Made by a program: the position numbers and the translations under genes
Assembly: GCF_006438915.1 (NCBI RefSeq)
Contig: NZ_RCZE01000015.1
Location: 62,001 to 126,000 of the forward strand
Reading direction: 5' to 3'
Source of the DNA: Pseudomonas arsenicoxydans
GTDB lineage: Bacteria; Pseudomonadota; Gammaproteobacteria; Pseudomonadales; Pseudomonadaceae
DNA length: 64,000 nucleotides
Notes under the pieces: generated by a model
The model's database searches: none
The model's input: the letters and a program-made list of their open reading frames with translations, nothing else
What the model was told of the DNA's origin: nothing
In this document: piece after piece, positions 17,281-23,887 of the stretch
Position numbering within the stretch: position 1 is the first letter of the stretch
Layout of the letters: every line of letters begins with the position of its first letter

Positions 17281-17685
17281 TCAGTGTCGAACCAGCTTCT
17301 CCATTGCCGCATCCGCCAGAAAAGAAGAGCGGCTTTTCACATTGTGCTCACGCACATATCGATCAATGCGCTGAATCACATAGCCAGGCAGAGTCACGTT
17401 GACCTTCTCGGTTTTGCCCATGTACGGCGAAATGTCCAACTCGAGCATTCCCCAGCCCATATCCGCGAAGTCCGGATTCCCACGGTGAGTAGCCGCAGAG
17501 GTAGGCATGGGAATCGACTCCCCGTCCGCTGCAATCTCCTGAAGCAGGATGTGCGCTATCTCGACTGCCGCATTGTAGGCATCTTCAAACGTATCCCCGG
17601 CCGTTGCGGCGCCTGGAATATCGGGGATCTGAATACCGATGGCGGTGTTCTCGTCGCCCCACTCGATACAGATTGGATATTGCAT
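17281..17685 (-). CDS. hicB: HicB family antitoxin
   Basis: A 134-residue antitoxin. The N-terminal half is the partially degraded RNase H-like HicB fold (MQYPICIEWGDENTAIGIQI, then DIPGAATAGDTFEDAYNAAV). The C-terminal part (TEKVNVTLPGYVIQRIDRYV, then REHNVKSRSSFLADAAMEKL) is a ribbon-helix-helix DNA-binding segment, so it probably represses its own operon. Its ATG overlaps the hicA stop by one base (TAATG), showing tight coupling. Confidence 0.92.
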   Translation of the reverse strand: MQYPICIEWGDENTAIGIQIPDIPGAATAGDTFEDAYNAAVEIAHILLQEIAADGESIPMPTSAATHRGNPDFADMGWGMLELDISPYMGKTEKVNVTLPGYVIQRIDRYVREHNVKSRSSFLADAAMEKLVRH

Positions 17686-17897
17686 TATGGATCTCCTGCG
17701 TAACTGGCTCCCGGGCAGTACAGCCCGGCGCGCCTCCTGATGCTCTTGGCCGTCCCGACCGGCAAATCCTTTTTCGGGTGAGGGACGGGAATCGTGTAAG
17801 GGTTGTATCGATGTTTAAAGAGGTGGTGGCTTCCGGTAATCCGATCCAGAACCCAGCCGGCCTCCTCCAATTCCTTGATCAATAGCCTGCTCTGCAC
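17685..17897 (-). CDS. hicA: HicA family mRNA interferase toxin
   Basis: A 70-residue toxin with the dsRNA-binding-like fold of HicA: LIKELEEAGWVLDRITGSHH, then FKH, and VPHPKKDLPVGTAKSIRRRAGL. The GSHH histidine is the usual catalytic residue. Toxins of this family cleave mRNA and are neutralised by HicB. The GTG at 17897 is preferred because it stands six bases after an AGGAGG ribosome site; a TTG one codon earlier is also possible. The tail after AGL (YCPGASYAGDP) is a little longer than usual. Confidence 0.9.
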   Translation of the reverse strand: MQSRLLIKELEEAGWVLDRITGSHHLFKHRYNPYTIPVPHPKKDLPVGTAKSIRRRAGLYCPGASYAGDP

Positions 17898-18121
17898 CAA
17901 TAGCCTCCTTGCTCAAGCCCAAACAAAAGTAACCCTAGAGTTATATTTACTCAAGCACAAAAATGCGGATCGCGACGCTCGGTTGTTTTACAGGGTGTGA
18001 TTTAACGTGCCCTCATTCCCCCCAAGAATGAATCCTATGCCCCCCACCTGCGTTCCGCCCTCCCCGCCCCAAGGTCACTATCGATCCCAGCCAACCGGCT
18101 TCCTCACCCAGGACTACGATC

Positions 18122-18778
18122 ATGACCCTGCAAGCAAAACTCGATGCGTTCAAAGCTGATTTCAAAGCGGGCAAGCCGCCCTACAACGCGCCCGCTGAAA
18201 TCCACCCGATCATGGAGCGGGCTACCGCTGAACTGATTGCTTCCAGTGCGGCAAGCAAGGCGTTAAAAGTGGGAGACAAGGCGCCGCTGTTCACGCTCAA
18301 GGACCCCGACGGGCATCCGGTGTCTTCCGCCGATCTAGTGGCCAAAGGTCCGTTGGTGCTGACGTTCTACCGTGGCGTGTGGTGCCCGTACTGCAACATG
18401 GAGCTGCAAGCATTGCAGGAATTCCTGCCGACGCTGCGCGAAGCCGGCGCAACTCTGGTGGCGATTTCGCCGCAAATTGCTGCCAACAGCCGCAAGTCTG
18501 TGCGCACCAACGGCCTGGAATTCCCGATCCTCAGTGATACCCACAATGAGGTGGCGCACGCCTTCGGTTTACGTTTTGAGTTGCCGGATTATCTGATTGA
18601 GCTGTACAAGAATCTGCGCAACGACTTGCCGACTTTCAACGATGATCCTTCGTGGACGCTGCCAATGCCGGCGCGTTATGTGATCGGTCAGGATGGCGTG
18701 ATTCGTTACGCCGAGGTCAACCCGGATTACACTCAGCGTCCTGAGCCTGAAGCGATGCTGGATGCGATTCGCGGCTGA
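18122..18778 (+). CDS. Peroxiredoxin-like (AhpC/TSA family) protein
   Basis: A 218-residue thioredoxin-fold protein. The core KVGDKAPLFTLKDPDGHPVS is followed by LTFYRGVWCPYC, with C88 and C91 forming a CxxC site, as in the peroxiredoxin-like thiol proteins often annotated as AhpC/TSA. A conventional AhpC would have a more distant resolving cysteine, so reduction may work through the CxxC pair. The extra N-terminal helix region of about 45 residues is typical of this subgroup. It lies upstream of an SDR gene, from which it is separated by a terminator-like hairpin. Confidence 0.87.
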   Translation: MTLQAKLDAFKADFKAGKPPYNAPAEIHPIMERATAELIASSAASKALKVGDKAPLFTLKDPDGHPVSSADLVAKGPLVLTFYRGVWCPYCNMELQALQEFLPTLREAGATLVAISPQIAANSRKSVRTNGLEFPILSDTHNEVAHAFGLRFELPDYLIELYKNLRNDLPTFNDDPSWTLPMPARYVIGQDGVIRYAEVNPDYTQRPEPEAMLDAIRG

Positions 18779-18786
18779 CCCTTTTA

Positions 18787-18816
18787 CTGCCGCCCGCCCC
18801 GGCGGCAGGTTTTTTT
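18787..18816 (+). terminator. Intergenic terminator between the peroxiredoxin-like and SDR genes
   Basis: Stem ctgccgcc / ggcggcag with a 6-base loop followed by seven T. It lies just before the ribosome site of the SDR gene, so it may limit read-through rather than stop it fully. Confidence 0.85.
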
Positions 18817-18829
18817 CAAGGAGTGTGAA

Positions 18830-19549
18830 ATGACCCGTCGTACTTTTCTCATCACTGGCGCCAGCAAAGGCATCGGTCGCGCGGTGGCCGAGCATCTGGA
18901 CCGCGCCGGGCACCGGGTGGTCGGGATTGCCCGAACCCCTGACCTGACGTTCCCCGGCATTCTGTTTCCGCTGGATTTGAGCGACCGGGCGCTGACGCAG
19001 GAAGTCATCGCGGATCTGGCCAGGACCTACGAGTTTGATGGGCTGGTGAACAATGTCGGTCTGGTACGCCCGCAAGTGTTGGGCGAGATAGATCTGGATA
19101 CGTTCGACGATGTGATGCGGGTCAACCTTCATTCGGCGTTGCAGGCCACCCAGGCACTGTTGCCGAACATGCGCGCCAAAGGCTGGGGTCGGGTGGTGAA
19201 TATTTCCAGTTTGACTGTGCTCGGGATCACCCAACGCACGGCGTATGCGGCGGCGAAAGCGGCGCTGATCAGCTTCACGCGATCGTGGGCGCTGGAGCTG
19301 GCGAAAACTGGCGTGACAGTGAACGCCGTGGCACCGGGGCCAACCGAAACCGAATTGTTCCGTACCAATAATCCGCCGGGCAGTGAGGGTGAAGCGCGGT
19401 ATCTGGCAGGCGTGCCGATGGGGCGTTTAGGGCAGCCGCAAGAGATTGCGGCGGCGATTGCGTTTTTGCTGTCCGAGCAAAGCGGTTTTATCACCGGGCA
19501 AACGCTGTTTGTCGACGGCGGCTCCTCCATCGGCAAAGCCGCGTTCTAA
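18830..19549 (+). CDS. SDR family oxidoreductase
   Basis: A 239-residue classical short-chain dehydrogenase/reductase. The cofactor motif is TGASKGIG (residues 9-16), NNVG lies at 74-77, and the catalytic set is Ser126/127 with Y139 and K143 in YAAAK. The end AFLLSEQSGFITGQTLFVDG is typical of 3-oxoacyl-reductase-like members. The substrate is not known. It has an AAGGAG ribosome site and is followed by a small hairpin and a LysR-type gene that may control it. Confidence 0.9.
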   Translation: MTRRTFLITGASKGIGRAVAEHLDRAGHRVVGIARTPDLTFPGILFPLDLSDRALTQEVIADLARTYEFDGLVNNVGLVRPQVLGEIDLDTFDDVMRVNLHSALQATQALLPNMRAKGWGRVVNISSLTVLGITQRTAYAAAKAALISFTRSWALELAKTGVTVNAVAPGPTETELFRTNNPPGSEGEARYLAGVPMGRLGQPQEIAAAIAFLLSEQSGFITGQTLFVDGGSSIGKAAF

Positions 19550-19567
19550 CCAACAACACAAAACCCC

Positions 19568-19586
19568 GTAGGAGCTGAGCTCCTAC
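19568..19586. repeat. Small REP-like hairpin
   Basis: gtaggagc tga gctcctac: an 8-bp stem made of the REP arm sequence seen at 2022-2110, here collapsed to a single hairpin between the SDR and LysR genes. Confidence 0.6.
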
Positions 19587-19627
19587 AGGGGGCTTCCTGA
19601 AGGCATCAGACTGCACAAGGGTTTCGA

Positions 19628-20515
19628 ATGGACCGCCTCGCCGCAATGGAAACCTTCGTCTACGTCGTGGAAACCGGCTCGTTTTCCGCCGCCGCCCGGC
19701 GTCTGAATATCGGCCAGCCCGCCGTGTCGAAAGCCATTGCTCAACTCGAATCACGCCTGGCCGTGCGACTGCTGTTGCGCTCGACCCGAGGCCTGACGCC
19801 CACCGAGGCCGGCCTGGCGTTTTTCGAGCGCGCCAAGCGTGCCATCGAAGAATCCGATGAGGCCGACAACGCCGCGCGCGGTGCCGCCAGCGGGCTGACC
19901 GGCAACCTGCGCATTTGCGCCGCTGTGACCTTCGGCCGAATACATATCGTGCCGCACCTCGGGCGGTTCCTCGAACAGAACCCGGACCTGAACATCGACC
20001 TGCTGCTCGACGACCGCAACCTCAATCTGGTCGAAGAAGGCGTCGACATCGCGCTGCGCATGGGCGCCCTGAGCGACTCCGGCCTCACCGCCCGCAAGAT
20101 CGCCGAATGCCGACGCGTGGTGCTCGCCACGCCGGCCTACTTCGAAAAACACGGCGAACCCACCTGCCCCGCTGACCTGTGCAAACACCAGGCTGTGGTC
20201 TACGCCCTGGGCGGTGGCGCCAACTGGCAATTTCGCAACGCGAATGAAGAACAGTCAGTGATCATCAACGGCCGAATTCGCGTCAGCGCCGCCGAAGGAT
20301 TGCGCGAAGCGGTCTTCGCCCATCTCGGGCTGACCATGGCCTCCGAATGGATGTTTGCCCCGGAGCTGGCCAGTGGCGCCGTCAGGGAAGTGATGACGGA
20401 CTGGACATTGCCGAACCAGGATTTGTGGGCGGTGTTTCCTACTGGAAGAATGGCCAGCGCAAAGGCTCGGGCGTTTGTGGGGTATGTGCAGGGGTTGTTG
20501 GTGAAAGGAGCCTGA
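19628..20515 (+). CDS. LysR family transcriptional regulator
   Basis: A 295-residue LysR-type regulator. Residues 1-60 hold the winged helix-turn-helix (METFVYVVETGSFSAAARRL, then QPAVSKAIAQLE), and the rest is the periplasmic-binding-protein-like effector domain. It resembles the CrgA/DmlR-like subgroup that often controls a neighbouring oxidoreductase gene, here perhaps the upstream SDR gene (inference). A 7-bp tandem repeat starts only a few bases after its stop codon. Confidence 0.92.
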   Translation: MDRLAAMETFVYVVETGSFSAAARRLNIGQPAVSKAIAQLESRLAVRLLLRSTRGLTPTEAGLAFFERAKRAIEESDEADNAARGAASGLTGNLRICAAVTFGRIHIVPHLGRFLEQNPDLNIDLLLDDRNLNLVEEGVDIALRMGALSDSGLTARKIAECRRVVLATPAYFEKHGEPTCPADLCKHQAVVYALGGGANWQFRNANEEQSVIINGRIRVSAAEGLREAVFAHLGLTMASEWMFAPELASGAVREVMTDWTLPNQDLWAVFPTGRMASAKARAFVGYVQGLLVKGA

Positions 20516-20520
20516 CGTTT

Positions 20521-20567
20521 CGATTTTCGATTTTCGATTTTCGATTTTCGATTTTCGATTTTCGATT
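20521..20567. repeat. Heptanucleotide tandem repeat (CGATTTT)n
   Basis: Six perfect copies of CGATTTT followed by a partial copy, directly after the LysR stop. The unit is not a multiple of three, so copy-number change would shift a reading frame, but no intact gene is seen to read through it. It abuts the truncated antitoxin remnant. Confidence 0.97.
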
Positions 20568-20570
20568 AAT

Positions 20571-20840
20571 TCGAAGCTCGCGGCGGGCAACGCCGTCAAA
20601 GTGGTTCCGGTTCACGCCGAACTCACCCCCCAGGAAGCCGTCGACCTGCTCAACGTCTCACGTCCGCACCTGATCAAACTGCTCGAATCCGGCGACTTGT
20701 CCTACCACAAAACCGGCAAGCACCGACGTGTGCGCTTCGCCGATTTGATGGACTATAAAAACCGGCGCGACACTGCCAGCGAGCAAGCAATGACGCTTCT
20801 CGCGGAGCAGGCACAAGCGTTAAGGACAGGATACGAGTGA
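20571..20840 (+). pseudogene. 5'-truncated excisionase-type antitoxin
   Basis: The conserved C-terminal half of an excisionase-like antitoxin is present: NAVKVVPVHAELTPQEAVDL, then LLNVSRPHLIKLLESGDL and HKTGKHRRVRF. Full-length relatives have about 70 more residues at the N-terminus. Here the homologous frame runs straight into the CGATTTT repeat and meets a stop at 20502 with no good start between; the first possible start is a GTG at 20601 without a convincing ribosome site. It is most likely a remnant of a PIN-domain toxin-antitoxin pair, supported by the toxin start overlapping its stop. Confidence 0.78.
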
Positions 20841-20890
20841 GGCATTCCACTTTCACCGCTGTATATGACGCCTGTGTTTTGTACTTTTAA
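20837..20890 (+). pseudogene. 3'-truncated PIN-domain toxin remnant
   Basis: A GTG overlapping the antitoxin stop (GTGA) opens a frame reading RHSTFTAVYDACVLYF and then a stop. The pattern VYDACVLY is the start of a PIN-domain nuclease, with its first catalytic aspartate, but the frame ends after 17 residues where a GC-rich repeat-like element begins. No rest of the PIN domain follows in any frame. Confidence 0.72.
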
Positions 20891-21232
20891 GAACAGGCCG
20901 TTCGGCCGCGTCGCTTTTGCTTTAGCTTTGGATTTTGATCTTGATCTGCCCCGTCGGAAGGCCGAGCGGAGGTTCTGCGCAGTGGGCACCGCGGCAAGGA
21001 AGCCGCGGTAGCCGCCCCCGGCCATGGATGGCCGATGGCGGCGGGCCCACGGAGCAGGACCGGAGCGAGGGCATGCCGAGCCTGGGCGAGGCACCGGACG
21101 TCAGGGGCGAAAGCGTTTGGTTACTTTGCGCTTTTCAAAGTCACCAGCCGTAAGGGCGGAACCAATAGGCGGCCATTACCGCAGAAACGGATATGTACAC
21201 CATCGAAAACCGCATCTTTCTTTTCCAGCGCC
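20891..21232. repeat. GC-rich repeat-like element without coding capacity (probable insertion)
   Basis: About 340 bp between the PIN remnant and the terminator of the small lipoprotein gene. It starts with simple purine/pyrimidine-rich DNA (gcttttgctttagctttgga) and continues with GC-rich palindromic segments (ccgcggcaaggaagccgcgg; ggccatggatggcc). Short overlapping frames exist on both strands but have no ribosome sites and no recognisable domains. It is recalled as resembling a dispersed Pseudomonas element that generates spurious small proteins; that part is inference. Confidence 0.5.
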
Positions 21233-21264
21233 CACAAAAAAGGCGACTCGAAAGTCGCCTTGTG
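21233..21264 (-). terminator. Rho-independent terminator of the small lipoprotein gene
   Basis: Stem aggcgact / agtcgcct with loop cgaa; on the minus strand it is followed by a T-run. It begins directly after the stop of the lipoprotein gene. Confidence 0.9.
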
Positions 21265-21266
21265 CG

Positions 21267-21671
21267 TTATTCCCCGAATTGACGCCCCAACCCACCCGGC
21301 ACGCCATGGATATTGGTCTCTTCCCACGGCCCGTTCGGACTGATCGACCGGCTCCAGCCATTGTTCCAGCGGTAATAGGTGCGCTGACGGTAGAAGGTGT
21401 TTGGCTGATCATCAAGCACATAGACGCCAAGCTTGGCATCCCAATGGCTGTTGCCACCCGGTGGCGGTGCGAAGCTGGCGGAGGTGCGCGGCATCGGTTT
21501 GGCCGGCTTGGCGGGGATGCCCGGTTTACTCGGCGAAGGTGATGTCGACGGTGTAGGTTTTGGCTGCGAGGGCGGAATCGGCTGCGGCGACTCGCGCTCC
21601 GGCGGCTGGACCGCACATGCACTCAACCCCAAAACCAGACTGAGCAGGGTGATTCGAGCGATGGCGGTCAT
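21267..21671 (-). CDS. Small proline-rich lipoprotein of unknown function
   Basis: A 134-residue protein with a lipoprotein signal (LLSLVLGLSAC, Cys19 the likely lipidated residue), a proline/serine-rich linker (residues about 22-60) and a compact C-terminal part with aromatic residues (FYRQRTYYRWNNGWSRSISP, GPWEETNIHGVPGGLG). The linker suggests that the folded end is held away from the membrane. No known function is recognised. It is transcribed towards its own terminator and lies 13 bases after the ccmI stop, so it may be an extra last gene of the ccm operon. Confidence 0.82.
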   Translation of the reverse strand: MTAIARITLLSLVLGLSACAVQPPERESPQPIPPSQPKPTPSTSPSPSKPGIPAKPAKPMPRTSASFAPPPGGNSHWDAKLGVYVLDDQPNTFYRQRTYYRWNNGWSRSISPNGPWEETNIHGVPGGLGRQFGE

Positions 21672-21684
21672 GGGCGTTTTCCTG

Positions 21685-22887
21685 TTATTTGTCCGGGCTG
21701 TCGATGGTCAGTGTCTGCGTCGCGGTGGTGCTGCTGGCCAGAGGCTGGCTGCGACCGACCCATTCACCGGCAGTCGGCTGGCCGGCACGGGAGACGCGCG
21801 CAACCAGTTGGACTTCAGGGAAGTTCGACAGTTTCAACTGCGGCATCATTGCGTCGGCATCACCCAGTTCGACGGTCACCGGCAAGTCGGCCACGGTCAG
21901 GCGTTTGGCGGCCAACGGCGCAGGTGGGCCTGAGGTGGCGCGGGCGAAGATGAAGACGCTGTCACCCGGCTGGACCTTGGCTTTGAGCGCTGGCGCCAGG
22001 TCTACGGTGACTTTCAGCAACGCTGCAGTCTTCGCCGCAGGTGCCTGGGCAACCTTGCCGCCGCTGGCTTCCAGCTTCTCGGTGGCCCGGGCGATACCGC
22101 CTTGCAGGGCGGCGCGGGAGCTGTCCTCGGGCGGCAGCTGCGCCAGCAGGCGATTCCAATAGTCAATGGCGTCCTGGTAACGCTGCGCTTCGAACGCCGC
22201 GATGCCCAGCAAGCCAAGGCTGGTGACTTCTTTCGGATCGGCTTTCAGCGCTTCATCGGTCAGCGCCTGAATCTTGTCAGACCACTTTTTGCCATCGGCA
22301 AAGTATTGGGCCTGCGCCCATTGGCCGAGCAGCTCCGGTTGACGACCGGCCAGGTTCACCGTGCGTTCGAAGATCTTCGCCGCATCGCCCGGACGGTCTT
22401 GAGCCATGTAGGTGCGACCGAGGAAATACAGGCCTTCAGCCGATTCCGGCTGAGCCGCGACGGCGCGTTCCAGGCGACGGGTCATCTCTTCCATCGACTG
22501 TGGCGCCTGGGAAAACTCGCGGGTCAGTTCGACTTTGTCGCTGGCGCCGAAATGCAGGTACAACCCCAGGCCGAGCACCGGAACCAGTACCGCCGCCAGC
22601 AACGGCAACGGCTTGCCCAAGCGGCCCACACGCGGCGCCGCAACGCCTTCGGTATCGGCGAGCAGCTCACGGGCTGCTTCGGCACGGCCGGTGTCCATTT
22701 GCCCGGCGTCGAGCACGCCCTCTTCCTGCTGAGTCTGCAACTCAGCCACGCGCTCTTGGTACAGTGCGACGTTCAGGGCGGTACGATCCTCTTCAAGTTG
22801 AGCGCGACGAACGCGCAAAACTGGGATCAACAGAAAACTCAGGGCAACCAGAAGTAGCAGACCTGCAGCGAGCCAGAAATCAATCAT
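21685..22887 (-). CDS. ccmI: Cytochrome c biogenesis protein CcmI (TPR)
   Basis: A 400-residue protein with two N-terminal membrane segments (about residues 3-22 and 94-112) joined by a cytoplasmic loop with a coiled pattern (QERVAELQTQQEEGVL), then periplasmic TPR repeats (residues about 130-270: GLYFLGRTYMAQDRPGDAAK and similar). It binds apocytochrome c and presents it to the CcmF/H haem ligation complex. Its start overlaps the ccmH stop by four bases. It is the last ccm gene. Confidence 0.93.
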   Translation of the reverse strand: MIDFWLAAGLLLLVALSFLLIPVLRVRRAQLEEDRTALNVALYQERVAELQTQQEEGVLDAGQMDTGRAEAARELLADTEGVAAPRVGRLGKPLPLLAAVLVPVLGLGLYLHFGASDKVELTREFSQAPQSMEEMTRRLERAVAAQPESAEGLYFLGRTYMAQDRPGDAAKIFERTVNLAGRQPELLGQWAQAQYFADGKKWSDKIQALTDEALKADPKEVTSLGLLGIAAFEAQRYQDAIDYWNRLLAQLPPEDSSRAALQGGIARATEKLEASGGKVAQAPAAKTAALLKVTVDLAPALKAKVQPGDSVFIFARATSGPPAPLAAKRLTVADLPVTVELGDADAMMPQLKLSNFPEVQLVARVSRAGQPTAGEWVGRSQPLASSTTATQTLTIDSPDK

Positions 22888-23354
22888 TCTTGGTTTTTAT
22901 CCAACAGGTGGTCGAGGCGCTCACGCTCCTCGGCAGAAAGCGCGTCCGGGGTTTCGGCGCGTTGCGCACGACGACGGCGGACGATCACGGCGATGATCAC
23001 GAAACCGCCCAGCAGCAGGCCGGCCGGGCCGAACCAGAGCAGTGCAGTCTTGGCGTTGAGAGCCGGTTTGTAGCGGACGAAATCACCGTAGCGGTCGACC
23101 ATGAAGTCGATGATCTGCTGGTTGTCCTTGCCCTCGCCGAGCATGCGAAAAATCTCTTTGCGCAGGTCGGCGGCAATCGGGGCGTTGGAGTCGGCGATGT
23201 CCTGATTCTGGCACTTGGGGCAACGCAGCTCTTTGGTCAGCTCGCGAAAACGCTCGCGATCACCCTCTTTGGCGAACTCGTAGGTGTCGATGGCCGCGTG
23301 TGCCACGCCGGCCATGCTCAAACCCAGTACCGCTGCAGCTATCCAGCGCTTCAT
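22884..23354 (-). CDS. ccmH: Cytochrome c biogenesis protein CcmH
   Basis: A 156-residue protein with a signal peptide (cleavage after AHA), the redox motif LRCPKCQN (C45 and C48) that reduces apocytochrome c or CcmG, and a C-terminal membrane segment (TALLWFGPAGLLLGGFVIIA). Its small size shows that the E. coli fused CcmH is here split into CcmH and CcmI. It overlaps ccmG and ccmI by four bases each. Confidence 0.94.
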   Translation of the reverse strand: MKRWIAAAVLGLSMAGVAHAAIDTYEFAKEGDRERFRELTKELRCPKCQNQDIADSNAPIAADLRKEIFRMLGEGKDNQQIIDFMVDRYGDFVRYKPALNAKTALLWFGPAGLLLGGFVIIAVIVRRRRAQRAETPDALSAEERERLDHLLDKNQE

Positions 23355-23887
23355 GGCTTGGCCTCATCGACCAGCGCCTGATACTTGGCGGCCAGTTTTT
23401 CACGCCAGACCTGCTCGTCGATCACGCCGACGAACTTGTCGCGGATGATGCCCTTGGCGTCGATGAAAAAGGTTTCCGGCGCGCCATACACACCCAGGTT
23501 CAGGCCCAGGGTGCCGGCGTCGTCACGGATGTTCAGTTGATACGGGTTGTGGAATTCCACCAGCCACTTCAAGGCGTCGGCGTTGACGTCCTTGTAATTG
23601 ATGCCGTAGATCACCACGCCCTGCTGGGCCAGTTTGTTCAGCACCGGGTGCTCGACCCGGCAGGAAATGCACCAGGTGCCCCAGACGTTGACCAGCGCCG
23701 GTTTGCCCACGATGTCTGCCTTGGTCAAGGTCTTGTCACCTTGCACCGATGGCAGGGAAAACTCCGGGAACGGCTTGTTGATCATCGCCGAAGGCAACTC
23801 GGCCGGGTCGAGGTACAACCCGCGATACAGGAAAACAGCCACCACCAGAAAAATAATCAGTGGCAACAGCATCAACCAACGTCTCAT
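23351..23887 (-). CDS. ccmG: Thiol:disulfide interchange protein CcmG/DsbE
   Basis: A 178-residue membrane-anchored thioredoxin. The N-terminal anchor (residues 4-21) is followed by the periplasmic thioredoxin fold with WCISC (C73 and C76) after LVNVWGT. It keeps apocytochrome haem-binding cysteines reduced. It overlaps ccmF by four bases (ATGA) and lies in the usual operon position. Confidence 0.94.
   Translation of the reverse strand: MRRWLMLLPLIIFLVVAVFLYRGLYLDPAELPSAMINKPFPEFSLPSVQGDKTLTKADIVGKPALVNVWGTWCISCRVEHPVLNKLAQQGVVIYGINYKDVNADALKWLVEFHNPYQLNIRDDAGTLGLNLGVYGAPETFFIDAKGIIRDKFVGVIDEQVWREKLAAKYQALVDEAKP

Noticed and set aside
20521..20567. CRISPR-like array
   Set aside because: The copies are contiguous 7-bp units without spacers; it is a simple tandem repeat.
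21024..21542. Several overlapping small frames in the GC-rich element
   Set aside because: No ribosome sites, no domains, Arg/Gly-rich products; best seen as part of a repeat-like element.
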